A DNA stretch of 64,000 bases. Source: Grammothele lineata (taxonomy: Eukaryota > Basidiomycota > Agaricomycetes > Polyporales > Polyporaceae). Positions 12,650-24,477 of the stretch are shown here, piece after piece. The notes beneath the pieces are model-generated. The model saw only the letters and a program-made list of their open reading frames with translations. It was not told where the DNA came from and did no database searches. Within the stretch, counting starts at the first letter, position 1. Every line of letters starts with the position of its first letter. The position numbers and the translations under genes are program-made. The stretch covers positions 1 to 64,000 of the forward strand of contig NDFF03000320.1 of the NCBI GenBank assembly GCA_002150815.3, read 5' to 3'.

Positions 12650-14701
12650 ATGTGGCTTCTCAGTACCACCCGCGCGGAGCTCACCTATTTCTCCGATTTC
12701 TCCCAAGTTCCTGGAGGTTATGCAATCCTCTCGCACAAATGGAACAAAGACGAGCCAGAGCAGACCTTTGAAGACCTCCGTGACCTCCAGGTACGATGTA
12801 GGACGCTTGGAAAGACTCCTCGAGACCTAGCATCCAATAAGATCCGAAATTGTTGCGAGCACGTCCAACACGATGGCTTCGATTGGGTCTGGATTGATAC
12901 CTGCTGCATCGATAAGACGAAGAGCGCGGAGGTATCGGAGGCCATCAACTCAATGTGGAGGTGGTATGTTTGCGCAGAGGTTTGCTACGCCTTCCTCGAC
13001 GACGTCCCCCCTGACGACAACCCGAAAGCACCGAATTCTGCGTTTCGAAGGGCTCGTTGGCACACGCGCGGATGGACGCTTCAAGAGCTCATAGCTCCTT
13101 CAACGGTGGTATTCCTGTCGAAGGACTGGTCATGCTTCGGTACGAAGCACGAGTTGGCCCCGTTACTGAGCGAGATCACTGGCATCCGGCAGTCGGTCTT
13201 GCAACAGGAGATCAGTCCCTTCGATCTCTCCGTCGCGGAACGGCTACTATGGGCTTCAAAGAGGCAGACCACGTATGTCGAAGATGAGGCCTACTGTCTA
13301 CTTGGGCTTTTCGGAGTCAACATGTCCCCCATCTACGGAGAAGGGATACAAGCCTTTCGTCGTTTTCAAGACGAGATCGCTAAACATTCTCTAGACGCCA
13401 GTCTATTTGCGTGGGGCCCATGTTACGACAGCCAGAAGGATGAGGTTCGCGAGCCCATCACCCTGCAGCACATGTGGAGCCAGTTCTGTAGCGGACCGAC
13501 TTTGAGCGAAATCTGTTTGTTTGCCGATTCTCCGCGCAAGTTCGTCGCCCCGCATGCCGGCTCACGTTCCATATCGATCACAAGTCCCCGGCATTCTATC
13601 AAATCCTTTCTACGGAAAGAAAGGGAAAACAAAATGGTACGTACACCATATCTGGGCTATATGTGTGTTCCCATACGGAACTGATATCGTCGTCCGGCAT
13701 GGTAGGCAGATGGGCCAGACGAAGGTCCACACGAAGAGCTTGGTCCACTTCGGGGTGTTGAGCTCCCATCATTTGAAAGAAGCAACCGTGGCATGAAATG
13801 TCGTTTTCCCATTGCCTACCTCGAGGAACGTTATGCTATCGCCGTCCTCTTTTGCCAGACCCAGGGTCAGTACATAGGCTTATTACTCCACGAGGCCCCA
13901 AATAGCGAACTACAGGACTCGTCAAGGAAGACGTACTACACGGGTTACGCATTCTCCCGTGGCAGTGGTTATCTCATGTATCGGCTCGCTCTCCTGGGCG
14001 GTGACCTGCACAATCTCCATTTCCGCGCCCAAGTCATCAAGGCCGAATGGCGAGATATCTGGATCCAGCCGGATCCACCACCCTGGGCCAGCAGTGATCC
14101 TGGACAACGTCTGTTCTCACTCAAGCTTGCAAGTATTCCCGGCATGCGGTTCCCACCGTTCCATATACCCCGTTCTCACGTCGGTGTACTCCAGTCCCTC
14201 GGCTTCTTCCCAAGCTCGCGCATTGTCAAGCCTAGGTCACCGCAGGCAGACGCAAATTCGTACACGGAAGTGACACTCCTCAAAACGGCCTTTGGAGTGG
14301 GTGAGGCCATCAAGATTACTTTCGGGCTCTGTTTCGCCGCACGGGCCACCAATAGGGACGCACGTCCCGCGCACTGGGCGTGGGCGGATATTCGGCATAC
14401 AGAAACGTGGAGCGAACCGTTTACGTCCCGCGCACACGTTTGTCCTGAAGACCATATTGACACATGGGACTTCGATGGGTCGGATCGCAGCCGGTGGGCG
14501 CGTGAATTCGGCGTGGACATGCAGCGTATTGTGCGGCTCTCATTCCGGCGATGGTCCCTTAGCCCGGAAACGACCCGCGCGCTCTATATCGATCTCAAGG
14601 GCAAAGCATACGAGAGGATGTTGAACGAGAACGGCCTCACGTCTACTTTGGTTGAAGGGCCGTTCTTAGGGTCGGCTATGTCAGGGCATCGCCGTCTCTG
14701 A
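12650..14701 (+). CDS. HET-domain (heterokaryon incompatibility) protein
   Basis: Two exons (intron 13637-13705) give 660 residues. The reading frame is open from 12605, but the first ATG (12650) gives MWLLSTTRAELTYF, the usual short leader before a HET domain. Domain landmarks are YAILSHKW, WVWIDTCCIDK, EAINSMWRWY, RRARWHTRGWTLQELIAPS, FLSKDW and AYCLLGLFGVNMSPIYGEG, which cover residues ~1-250. The remaining ~400 residues have no recognised domain and no NACHT P-loop, WD or ankyrin repeats were seen. HET domains in ascomycetes trigger cell death after fusion of unlike strains; in basidiomycetes the role is mostly unproven, so only the family is claimed. Confidence 0.9.
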
Positions 14702-15696
14702 CGTTGGCTGTGGCTATTGTGAGAAGCGGGTCAGTGTTTTAGAACGCTATACAGACTCGTTTACCAAGTGGCTGATACTAAAATAGAAGGCGGCGTTTGG
14801 AAGCGGTGGTCAACCGGTCGAGGCCCTATGAAGTTGCGCGCGAAAGGCACGAGAATGGCGAGGATACGCTGTGCACCGGGGGCGGGATCAAGAATGGATG
14901 GAAAAATGTAAGCAAGCGGGTAGAAGGGGATACGCAAGGGGAAACGAAGCAAAGGGGAAAGAAATTGCGGGCCTACGGTAAGTGCACAATATCTGCAGAA
15001 TGACGGATGAAGTTAGTTCTATGGAACGCATGATAGAACGGTTTCCGAATTGAGAATCAACCAATTAACCCCATGTAGATCAGCCTGAACCAAACGGGAG
15101 GAAATCAGTATGTATGGACTTCCGATAAGTCCCCTTTCCACCTGAGAAAGCTTCCTAGCCACAACGATGTACGTTTGTGCTGCGTGCGTGCGAGGTGCAT
15201 TTACTTATCGAACGTTGGAGACTGTTTCTCACTGCTACTGGCTGTGCGCTCTGCAAGTAAATTAACTATTCGCATTTATTGGCATCACGACGGTCATGAA
15301 AGAGATCTATATAATGACGAAATCAATCGGCGACCCCTTCAGGCGCGATAGAAAGGATGAGAAGCTTCAGCTCTGTTAGTGAAGCTGTGGACGAACGGGA
15401 GATGCTGAGCGTAGAGATTGTTTTGATGATTGGGTTCAAAATTCCGGGGTTGTTCAACCAACCGTTAGGTCTCCCGAAGGCAAATCTACTCCGCGAACTA
15501 CTTATTTACTGAAGGGGAGGATGATGTGCACCAATCGCCCTGGATCAATATTATGTATGACCAATTTTCACGCGAGCGCCTTGGCGCGCACTTCTTCCTC
15601 TCTGCCTTCGCTCGCGACTCTCGAACTTCGCTTTTTGGCTTTTTGCGTCCTAGTACACATTCGGCACAAAATCAACAGTCTTAAACGCCAATTAAT
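14702..15696. other. Geneless stretch, 995 bases
   Basis: Nothing coding could be supported on either strand. Short open frames at about 14761-15003 lack family resemblance and good codon use. There is no inverted repeat or tRNA-like sequence that I could see. The last 200 bases presumably hold the GRC3 promoter. Confidence 0.4.
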
Positions 15697-18191
15697 ATGC
15701 TGAGTGCCGTTGCAGCACGCAAGGCCCGTCTCGCAGCGCAGTCTACATCATCCTTGTCCACCCCGACCGCCCCCACACTTCCTCCATCTCCCTCACCAGA
15801 GTCTAAAACCAAGGAGCTCTCCTCGTATCAGAAATCGCCTTCAAAGCGCAAAACTACCTTCCAGCACGGAGCTACAGCGAAGAAAAAGAGACATGTCGCT
15901 CGTGGGCCCTCTCCTGCAAGGTATTTTCACCCGTCCATCCAACCCGATGCATTGGGTACCCAAGGGGACATCGTCGATGAGAGTGATTGCATCGTATCAC
16001 GCTCTTCGTCTAGCTCTGACGACGAAGCTCTCTTTACCCTCTCACAAGCTGGTCACTCGAGGCCTGCTGCCCTTGCACCGGCACGAGCGTGGTCTCCTAG
16101 TGCGCCCCTCCTGGATTCCTCAGAAGACGAAGATGCTCAGGTTGGGTCTCGTGTTCACAATATCCCCGCTCGTGTTCCCTCTACTCCGGCAAGCAGCCCA
16201 GCCCACGCAGTACTGTCGACATTCAAACCAGTCCTAGAGCAAAACATATTCCCACTCGGCTCGTCTGAGATTGTTTCATCTGACATCCAGGGCAAGAGCA
16301 CACTCGTTCTCCTTCATGCCTCCGAGACGATCACACTCCTTGGCACCTATTCCATTGTCGTCCTTCAAGGGAACATCTCTCTAGCCGGTGTCGAGCTCTC
16401 GGCTTCGACAACCGTTCACCGCGTGTTCGCCCCTCGCTCGTCTCCTCTCCCAGCGATCACCTGCTTGTCGCCATACCCCTCCAGCGGCGCGTCTTTCCCA
16501 ATCCCTCCTTCTGCTCGAGCCGCTGCTCAGAGTCATGACGCCGTGATCTCCGTTCAGGAGTTATCTCTTGGTGTCCAAGGTTTAGGCAAAATTTGTAGGA
16601 CCTTCGATGGAGTGTTCGCGCCTTCGCGGTGGCAGCGTAGCCAAGTGCAGCACGACTTAGCTCTTGACAATGTGTACTATGTACGTTTCTCAGTGTACAG
16701 AACGGTCAGCTTCCCCTCTGAGCATTGCGTGCAGCTCGGTCAGCAAACACCCGACGTTTTCCCCTATGTTGTTTCTCTATCTTGGGAATCGGCTATCCAG
16801 CAGAGCATCCCTAGAGACAACGAGGACGCGCTACAACGGCATGTTCTCCTCGTGAAAGGTGCCAGGAATGTGGGAAAGAGCACATTTGCCCGACTGCTTC
16901 TCAACCGATTGCTCTCGAAGTCAGTACCATGCGCCCTGACGATCAGCTAAGGCCTGACCGTATCCACGACTAGATACCGCCGCGTGGCCTATTTGGAGTG
17001 CGACCTTGGTCAATCCGAGTTTACGCCAGGAGGCATGGTCAGTTTGAATGTGCTGGACCAGCCTATCTTTGGTGAGCCTGAAGTCACCTAATCTGTGTCC
17101 GACCTAACGAATAACTTCCACCTCAAGGACCTCCGTTCACACACCCCAGTATACCGTACGCCTCGCATTATATAGGCGCGACGTCTCCACGAACATCGCC
17201 TTCGCACTACCTCGAGTGTATACAGGCGATTATGCAGCTGTACAACCTTGACGTCCAAAACGCCGCCTTGGACGATGCCATACCCGAGTGTGAATGCGAT
17301 AGGGTGGATACCGTCATTCCGCTAGTTGTCAATACGATGGGTTGGACGAAGGGCCTTGGCGCCGACCTCTCTGGCAAGGTCGAAGAGATCATCGAACCAT
17401 CTCACGTCTTCTCCTTCGAGGCGTCGTCAAATGAGGACGATTTCCCCCTCCCTGGCCCTTCCCAAACGCAGCGTGCGCATGTTTGCATAGTAGAAAGTAT
17501 GCCCACGTCTCCCCTCTCCTCCAACTACACCGCCGCCGATTACCGTAACCTTGCTATGCTCTCGTACTTCCATGCCGTCTTTCCCGACAAGCCCGCCTCT
17601 ACGCCGTACTTCTCTCCCATTGCGAGCGCATGGTCCACAACACTCCCGTTATGCGCGCAGCCACCCATCGAGGTCGACTGTCGAAAGGCCCTCGACCGCC
17701 TCGTTCTCACAGGCGCGGGCGCTGAGGACGTCGTCCCCTCTGAGCTCCCTTGCGCTATCAAATGCGCCGTCGTCGCCCTTATCAGCTGCGAGCCCGGTTC
17801 GCTCGACGGCGACGACGCCCTCGTCCCTACGTCGGACAGCTCCGCACCTCTGCCCATACTGCCGTACCTGCAAGGCGCCTCCCCGCCTACGCCACATAGT
17901 TCGCGCTGCCTCGGCCTCGCACTAGTCCGTGCGCTCTCCCCGCCGTCCTTACAGCTGCTCACGCCCGTGCCCCCTCACTTGCTTGGTCATGCGCGAGTGC
18001 TCATTGCGAGTTCCGAGCTGCGGCTGCCGGTCTGGGGCATGCTTGACTTCCGCACACTCGACTCGGACACGGGAGACGTGGCGGGCTGGGAGCGCGCGGG
18101 GGTGCCGTACCTCCGTTGGGGCAAGGGCGAGGGCGCAGGTGGAGAACGGAGGAGAGTGAGACGGAACTTGATGCGGAGAGGGCAGATGTAG
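15697..18191 (+). CDS. GRC3: Polynucleotide 5'-hydroxyl-kinase GRC3
   Basis: Nuclear kinase acting with the Las1 endonuclease in removal of ITS2 from pre-rRNA. Three exons (introns 16920-16973 and 17072-17127) join in frame to 794 residues. The first ~170 residues are Ser/Pro-rich with basic and acidic patches (KRKTTF, SSSSSDDE). The middle forms the beta-rich N-terminal domain. The kinase core has the Walker A motif KGARNVGKSTFARLLLNR near residue 390. Across the splice site it continues RRVAYLECDLGQSEFTPGGM, then HYIGATSPRTSPSHYLECIQ and VIPLVVNTMGWTKGLGADL. These are GRC3/NOL9/CLP1-family signatures, and length and arrangement suit GRC3. It converges on the next gene with 120 bases between stops. 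Confidence 0.92.
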
Positions 18192-18311
18192 GCGAGGCGC
18201 ATGTTCGTCTTGGTGGAAACCTTATGCAGGTAGGGTTGGTGTGGAGTTGTCACTACGAAAGTATGAGTACAAATACACTAATAGGTTGCACGGTATACAC
18301 GACACGGCGGA

Positions 18312-19815
18312 CTACTCTTCGAACACTATCGCCACATCTGGCCCTTTCGACTGCAGCCACCGTTTCCATAGCCTGGCATAGCGGGGCGTCCATATCAGCA
18401 CACCGCCGAAGACGTCCTTGTCGGTCGCAAGACGGGATATTCGCAAGATCTCTCGGCGGTCCCGGCTACTGAAGTAGTTGATTTGTTCCTTTGCGGCCTC
18501 CAAGGTGGGGTGCATCTACACCGAAGTCAGATGCCCGGCCACTTGCGTCATTGGCCGTCCAAGAACTTAAGATAGGGCTCAAGCAAAACCGTCTATGTGG
18601 CGTCACGCGTGACGAGCACGTGACAAGTGACCTTCCGCCTGTCCCTCCTCGACCGAAGCTCGACCGAAGTGCTGCTCTGCTTGAAATTGACTCAAAACAG
18701 CTTTATAATCGTTTCATATACTATAAGCGCACAAATTATGAGTTACAGAGAAAGAAGAAGCATACAGGAGTCCACAGCGTCGAAAAGGGCCGTAGATAGC
18801 ACCAGATTAGCTTATTACGGTTCAGGATGAGCACATCTAATGACCAAAATAATGCCCAGAAATGTATGACATGTTTCCAGCAGGCTTTGACGTTTTTCCA
18901 TGCGGTGTTCATGGCACTGGAGCAAAAAGCGGGTGTCCGCTGCTCGACAGGGACAAGCGCCACCGCGGTAATTTCCTTTTTGGGAGGTGGTTCCTGACTA
19001 AACGCCCGCTAGCGCTGAAAAGAAAAAGTATATACGAGGACGACGAGGGCATGCGCAAGGAATCTAAAACCTGAGAAACGTAGAGAGTCTTATTTTTAAT
19101 GACTCTCAGGAAGCAAAATTTGACTGAAGACACCAGAGGATCTGGTATATAACTTTTCAGCGCTGGCCCCCGCCAAATCGTGCAAAGCGTGACAGAAATT
19201 GATCACATGACATAGACGGTTTTGCTTGAGCCCTATCTTACTGGTCCCCGAAACACCATTCTATGCCATTTACAGAACGACCGCGGGGATACATAGACTT
19301 CCCTGACCTCGGGATCCTCCCTCTCCACCTGTAGGTCCCGATACTCAGGGAGCAACTTGGGGGCGTAGAAACGAACGAGCGGTACAGCGTCCGGTATGAC
19401 TGTGTTCGCGTCCGATGCCTGCAGTAGCTGTCTCGCTCGTCCGGCGGCTCGCCAATAGGCCTCCTCCTCGTCGCTGTTTCGGTATGTCCTATACCGCGGT
19501 AGAGCCGGGGGGTGATGGGAATCGGATAGACGCCTTATCCAAGTGCGAGTGTAGGCAACGACAGATGCCCAGGGTCTGTATGTACAGGCCCAATGGTTGG
19601 CAGCGAGAAGCGCGCCGGGGAAGACGAGAGGCCATGCGTAGAGGCATGCTCCGAGGAGGACACGGTACAGGTGCCAGGCGTTCTGAAGATTTTAGTACAG
19701 CGACAGTGAGGGACCGCATTAACGGCGCGGTGGCTGTGGCTTGGTTTGGGACGCTTACCGCTACTAGCCGCGAGTGGGCTGCAACGTTAACCAGCAGAGG
19801 GAGCTGGAATGGCAT
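18312..19815 (-). CDS. Unknown 233-residue protein, intron interrupted by a TIR element
   Basis: Not recognised. Three exons (19759-19815, 19242-19682, 18312-18515) join in phase 0. The start is MPFQLPLLVNV. After a 76-nt first intron the protein has a hydrophobic stretch (YRVLLGACLYAWPLVFPGALL) that may be one membrane segment. Then follows a basic/acidic part (WIRRLSDSHHPP, NSDEEEAYWRAAGRARQLL) and a C-terminal part rich in charged helices (SRDRREILRISRLATDKDVF, then WTPRYARLWKRWL). The second intron is 726 nt because a 669-bp element sits at its 5' end; without the element it would be 55 nt. The intact frame on both sides and the exact donor/acceptor fit make the model credible, but function is unknown. 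Confidence 0.7.
18570..19238. mobile_element. Non-autonomous TIR element (MITE-like) inside a splice donor
   Basis: The first 29 bases (18570-18598) and last 29 bases (19210-19238) are perfect inverted repeats starting AGATAGGGCTC. The element is flanked by TA on both sides (18568-18569, 19239-19240), the target duplication of Tc1/mariner-type transposons. It is 669 bp with no transposase frame, so it is non-autonomous. On the minus strand the flanks CCAG-TA and TA-AGTTC would rejoin as CCAGTAAGTTC, which is a consensus splice donor GTAAGT. With the element present the donor is G + TA + AGA (GTAAGA). The family assignment is inferred from the TA duplication and TIRs only. Confidence 0.85.
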
Positions 19816-20380
19816 GGCGGCTGAGTTGTGGTGTGGCGGGGTGAGGGTATCATGGGTGTCGGGTGTGCTGGAGTCGGAGTCTCGCACATTTCTCGATAAT
19901 ATGGCGGGGCTCGGGGGAACGCGGCGGCCATGTGGCGGACGACGGATATGAAAGCCAACCCGAGGCCACCTGCAGTCGGCGTACTGGCACGCTCAGGGCC
20001 ACTGTGCATTGGTTGCGAACGAACAAGGGACGCGACGCTGTGCTGGATGTATGCACAGAACACGTGGGCTCGGAGAGGGACGGAACGGAGCGGGCGGCGA
20101 CCCGAGAGAGGCCGAGAGGCCGGGAGAGCCGAGGGGACGCGCGGGCGGCGACGCGTCACGCGGCGGGCGCGACGGCGGGCGCCTGGGATTCGACGAGGCG
20201 CTAACGAGGCGCGAGGCGTTGAGTCAAGAGTCAAGAAGCGGGCGACGCGGAAATCTGCCGTCGTCTCCTCGTCCCCGACCACCATCCCCGGCCTCCTCTC
20301 CTCGTCCGTCGGCCTCGCCCGTCGGTCTCCTCCATCCAGTGCCCTAGGCTGCAGCGGGCTTGTATGCCGACGCGGCTGCC
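19816..20380. promoter_or_regulatory. Divergent promoter region of the unknown gene and the PPR gene
   Basis: 565 bases between opposed start codons. It is very GC-rich and contains long spurious open frames on both strands with biased Arg/Gly composition, which I take as composition artefacts. The 150 bases before the PPR start are CT-rich. Confidence 0.45.
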
Positions 20381-23300
20381 ATGCTCCCAAAGGTCACAAA
20401 CTCCCTCCTCCACCACACCCACAGGGCCGTAGTCGCCGTCCAGAACCAGACCGGCCACACCCTCCGCAATGTCCTCCAGCTCCAGTCCTCGGGCCCTTCC
20501 TCCGTAACCGGCTGGGGGTCCTCTGTCTCCAGCGGCTCTGGCCAGTCTGGTCCCGGGCCTTCCAAGTTCCATGTCTCCGGTCGTCTCCACTCGACCCAGG
20601 CAGTGCGTCCCTCCCTTTCTCACACTTTGCGTCCTTGTCCTAATACGCCCATCCAAGGGTTCCCCCGCGTCCTCGGTCCAAGTACGCGAGCGCGTAGAGA
20701 AGCTGTCCGCCTTCCGCGTCTCTGCCTCTCAGCAGCGCAACCAGAACCTCCCCGCCGATGCCTCAGATGCCTCCCAGCTCGCCCGCTCCGGCTTCGGAAC
20801 CTACGCGACCCTCATCAACACTCTCACCGATCGCGACTTTGAGAACTACGAGGCCGTCCGTCGCGCAGAGGCCCGTCTTCGCAGGCGTCGCCGTGCTTCC
20901 CTTGACGACAACCTTGCGGACGAGGAGCTCCGTATCGCTGGCCTTCGCGGCGACTCGCACTTCAAGTCCGCCCTCGCCCTCTTCCACACCGCGGCCGCCA
21001 ATCCTAGCTCCAAGTTCCCCCTCCAGATCTACAACAAGCTCCTCCGTTCATGCGCTATTCACGCCAACGTCGAGGCCGCTGCAACCATCTTCTCCCACCT
21101 CCAAGGTCGCACCGACGTCCTCCCCGACGCCCAGACGTATGCTTCTCTCATCGAGACTTACGCTAGCGCCAAAGACATTTCAGGTGCCGAGGCCACCTTC
21201 CAGACCTTCCAGAATGCCTCTGCTTCCGAAGGCATTCATTGGTCTTTTGATGTGGAGGCCGAGGATGCCCATCTTCGCCAGCGTGCCTCCCTGACCGCTG
21301 TATGGAACGAGATGGTGGCCGCGTACTTCCGCTGTGGGCAGGCCACTGACGCCCTCAGTCTCATGGAGCAGATGATGGATTCCTCCGCCGGTGATGCCTT
21401 CATCGCGTCCGAGGTGCCTCTTCCGACATCGGCTACCTTCTTCCGCGCCGTCAGCGGCTTCTGCCAGTCTGGAGACGTACCGACTGCCTTGGCTTGGTTC
21501 GAGCGCATGATTCAGCAGGAGGCACCCTCTGGGGACGCCCATGAGGCTACACGCGCTCCCCATCGTCCTGACCAGAAGACGTGGACTGCGATGTTCGACG
21601 CTCTCGCGGATGAAGGCATGGTCGCCGAGATCAACCGCCTCTTCGTTCGTTGGCTTGATATCGCCGCCCAGGACGACGTCCCGATCTGGAGTGACCACCG
21701 CGACTCAGTTCTCGCCGCGAACCTCAAGTTCATGGACATCCGCGGAGACCTCAATGAGACCAAGGCGCACGAGCTCCTCGGCTTCCTGGCGGAGCACGTC
21801 CTCCCGTGGGAGACCGAGACAGGCCACTTCACTTTCTACAGGGACACGTCCCGTGCCCTCTGCCAGAGGCTAGTCATGCAGTACTGGACGCGTGGGCATC
21901 TCGACGACGCGCTCGAGCTCGCTTCCCGCATTGCGGCCCGTCAGCTGGACACCATCCAGAACGGCCAGGCACGTCGTATGTTTGACTCGACACAATCCCA
22001 GCGACGGATCGAAGGCACTCGCCGATTCGCCAATGATCTGGTCTCAGAGATTCTCGAGCGCACACGGAAGTCCATTCCTTTGTCGAACCTTCTTCAGATG
22101 TCTGGCCTCCTCACGAGCGTCGGCGCGCTGGTTCCTCATACGCTATCGGAGTCTGCTTTGAATGCGTACGCGCTCCAGCGTGCGAGCCCCAGCCTCTCAC
22201 TTGCCGCGAGCGAGTGGGAGTCCTTGCTCGATCTCATCGTAGCCAGCGATGCGGACGCCACCGCGACTCTCAACACCCTCGTTGATGACTTCCTCCATCA
22301 CTCGGTCGACATCACTGCGTTCAGCGACAGCGCCAAGAACCACCTCATTAGCAGCCTTACCTGGAACGACCTCAACTCCGCTCAGCTCCTCTCTCAACTC
22401 GGCGAGCCCTACACTACTCGTTACGCGGAACTACAGCGGGCGCGTGAGATGTCACCTTCGGTGTCGTCGGGTTCGTTTGAGGTTCAGACCCCCATTGATG
22501 AGATTACGCCTCTCCCATCATCTTTCGCGACTGGACGTGTCGACGCTGCGCACAGCCAGTTCGTTGGCGAGTTCTACCCCGGTGGCAACAAGGTTTCGGT
22601 CCTCACGGCATACAAGCGATTCAAGTCTGGTGCGGGCAAGGGCGTCTACCCTCGTCCCGTCGTCCTCGCCCGTCTTATCAGCGCGCTTGGTCGTCTTGGC
22701 GAAGTCGAGAAGATCGCGGACGTCTACGACGCTTCACAAGCCGTTCTCGCTTCGATGGAGTCGATGAAGCAGTGGCAGACTCCTGGCTGGTTCCTCATCG
22801 AGGACCATATGGTTATTGGCCTCGCGCACGCTGGCGAACTTGACGCGGCTCATGCCCATCGGCAGCGCATCCTGCACCAGGGTGGTGTGCCCTCGGCGGA
22901 CGCGTACGGCGCCCTCATCCTACACGTCAAGGACACCACGGACGACACTTCAAATGCGATGGCGCTCTTCAACGAGTCACAGACGCTCGGCGTTACCCCG
23001 AACATCTTCATGTACAACACCGTCATCTCCAAGCTCGCCAAGGCCCGCAAGGCCGACTACGCCCTCCAGCTGTTCCAGGACATGAAGGCGCGCGGCGTCC
23101 AGCCGACATCGGTCACCTATGGCGCCGTCATCGCAGCGTGCTGCCGTGTGGGTGACGCCGCGTCGGCTGAGTTGCTTTTCCAGGAGATGACGAGCGAGGT
23201 GACGTTCAAGCCTCGCGTGCCGCCGTACAACACGATGATGCAACTCTACACGCACACCAAGCCGGACCGCGCCCGTGTGCTATACTACTACAACGAGCTC

Positions 23301-24183
23301 CTCGCCGCGAAGGTCCAGCCCACTGCTCACACGTACAAGGTATGTCCGCAATATCGATGCTATGATCTTCTCGTGCGCTGACTTCAATCATAGCTCCTCA
23401 TCGACGCGTATGGGAGCATCGAGCCTGTCGACCTCCCCGCTATGGAGAAGGTCTTTGCGGACCTCGTCGCGGATCACACCGTCACCGTTCAGGGCACGCA
23501 CTGGGCCGCGCTCATCAATGCTTACGGATGCGTACACAAGGACCTCGACAAGGCGCTTGCGACCTTCGACGCCATCGCCACGCACTCCTCGACTGCCGCG
23601 CAGTCCTCGCCGCTCCCAGACGCCGTTGTCTTCGAAGCGCTCATCAATACGCTCGTCACGCTCCGCCGGATGGACCTCGTCCCAACCTACCTTGCCCGCC
23701 TCCGTGCGAGCGGCGTGCACATGACAGCTTACATTGCAAACCTGCTCATCAAAGGCTACGCGTCTGTCGGCGAACTCGAGCGCGCGCGTGATATCTTCGA
23801 GTCCCTCCAGGATCCTCAGGAGGGCGTCGCAGCCCCGCACAACCATGCCCCGCACCAGAACAAGCAGCCCAGCACGATCCCTGTCCCTGCCGACGCGCCG
23901 GTCTTCCGGGAGGTACGTTACCTTCCTACACTAGCACTTCATGTGAAGTATAAGCTAACTTCCTATTCCCCAGCCCTCAACCTGGGAGGCAATGGTCCGC
24001 GCTGAGCTTGGCAACGGTGACCGCGATCGCGCTGTTGCGCTCCTGCACCGGCTCCAGTCGCGCCAGTATCCGCCTGCCGTCTACCACCGGATCAGCGGGA
24101 TCATGCTTGACGATTCTGTCGCACCCTGGGCCCCCTCGTCAGACGCGTCTGTCGCGAGCCCCGTCACGTCACCGTCGTCATGA
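20381..24183 (+). CDS. Pentatricopeptide repeat protein, probably mitochondrial
   Basis: Four exons (introns 20603-20657, 23340-23393, 23913-23973) give 1210 residues. The N-terminus MLPKVTNSLLHHTHRAVVAV, with few acids and several basic residues, suits mitochondrial import. PPR units are clear: YNKLLRSCAIHANVEAAATI with TYASLIETYASAKDISGAEA (near residue 200), FMYNTVISKLAKARKADYAL with VTYGAVIAACCRVGDAASAE (near 850-900), and later HWAALINAYGCVHKDLDKAL and YIANLLIKGYASVGELERA. Such proteins bind organellar RNA and aid its stability or translation. Overall size and layout recall fungal Cya5-like COX1 translation factors, but that identity is only a guess. Confidence 0.88.
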
Positions 24184-24477
24184 GGTGCTGTCTTGTGCCA
24201 TGACTAGATCGGATCCATCCTCGTTGGTTGTGCTTTGTCTTCGTTGCTTTCGCCCCACCTCGCATCTGTAGTGTATAAGTAGCTCGCATCGCATGTTCCG
24301 TTGTTGCCACCGCCCTCGCCCTCGCCCTCGCGTTCACAGGGATAGTGTATCCATACGCCTAATTGCACCATACCTCCCATTAGACTCACACACATTACTA
24401 GACTACTCACGCTCGAGATGACGACCTGACCTCATGCATCCTGACGCTTTATTGACGTACTGCCCAAAATGTACATA
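24184..24477. other. Convergent 3' intergenic region (PPR / PDI)
   Basis: 294 bases between the two stop codons, with no coding signal. A CCCTCGCCCTCGCCCTCG triplet-like run sits at about 24313-24330. Confidence 0.4.

Noticed and set aside
18570..19238. Coding capacity in the TIR element
   Set aside because: Frames inside are under 80 codons and show no transposase motif.
19764..20390. Arg/Pro-rich frames on both strands in the promoter of the PPR gene
   Set aside because: Composition artefact of GC-rich DNA; the overlapping exon of the unknown gene explains the only good part.
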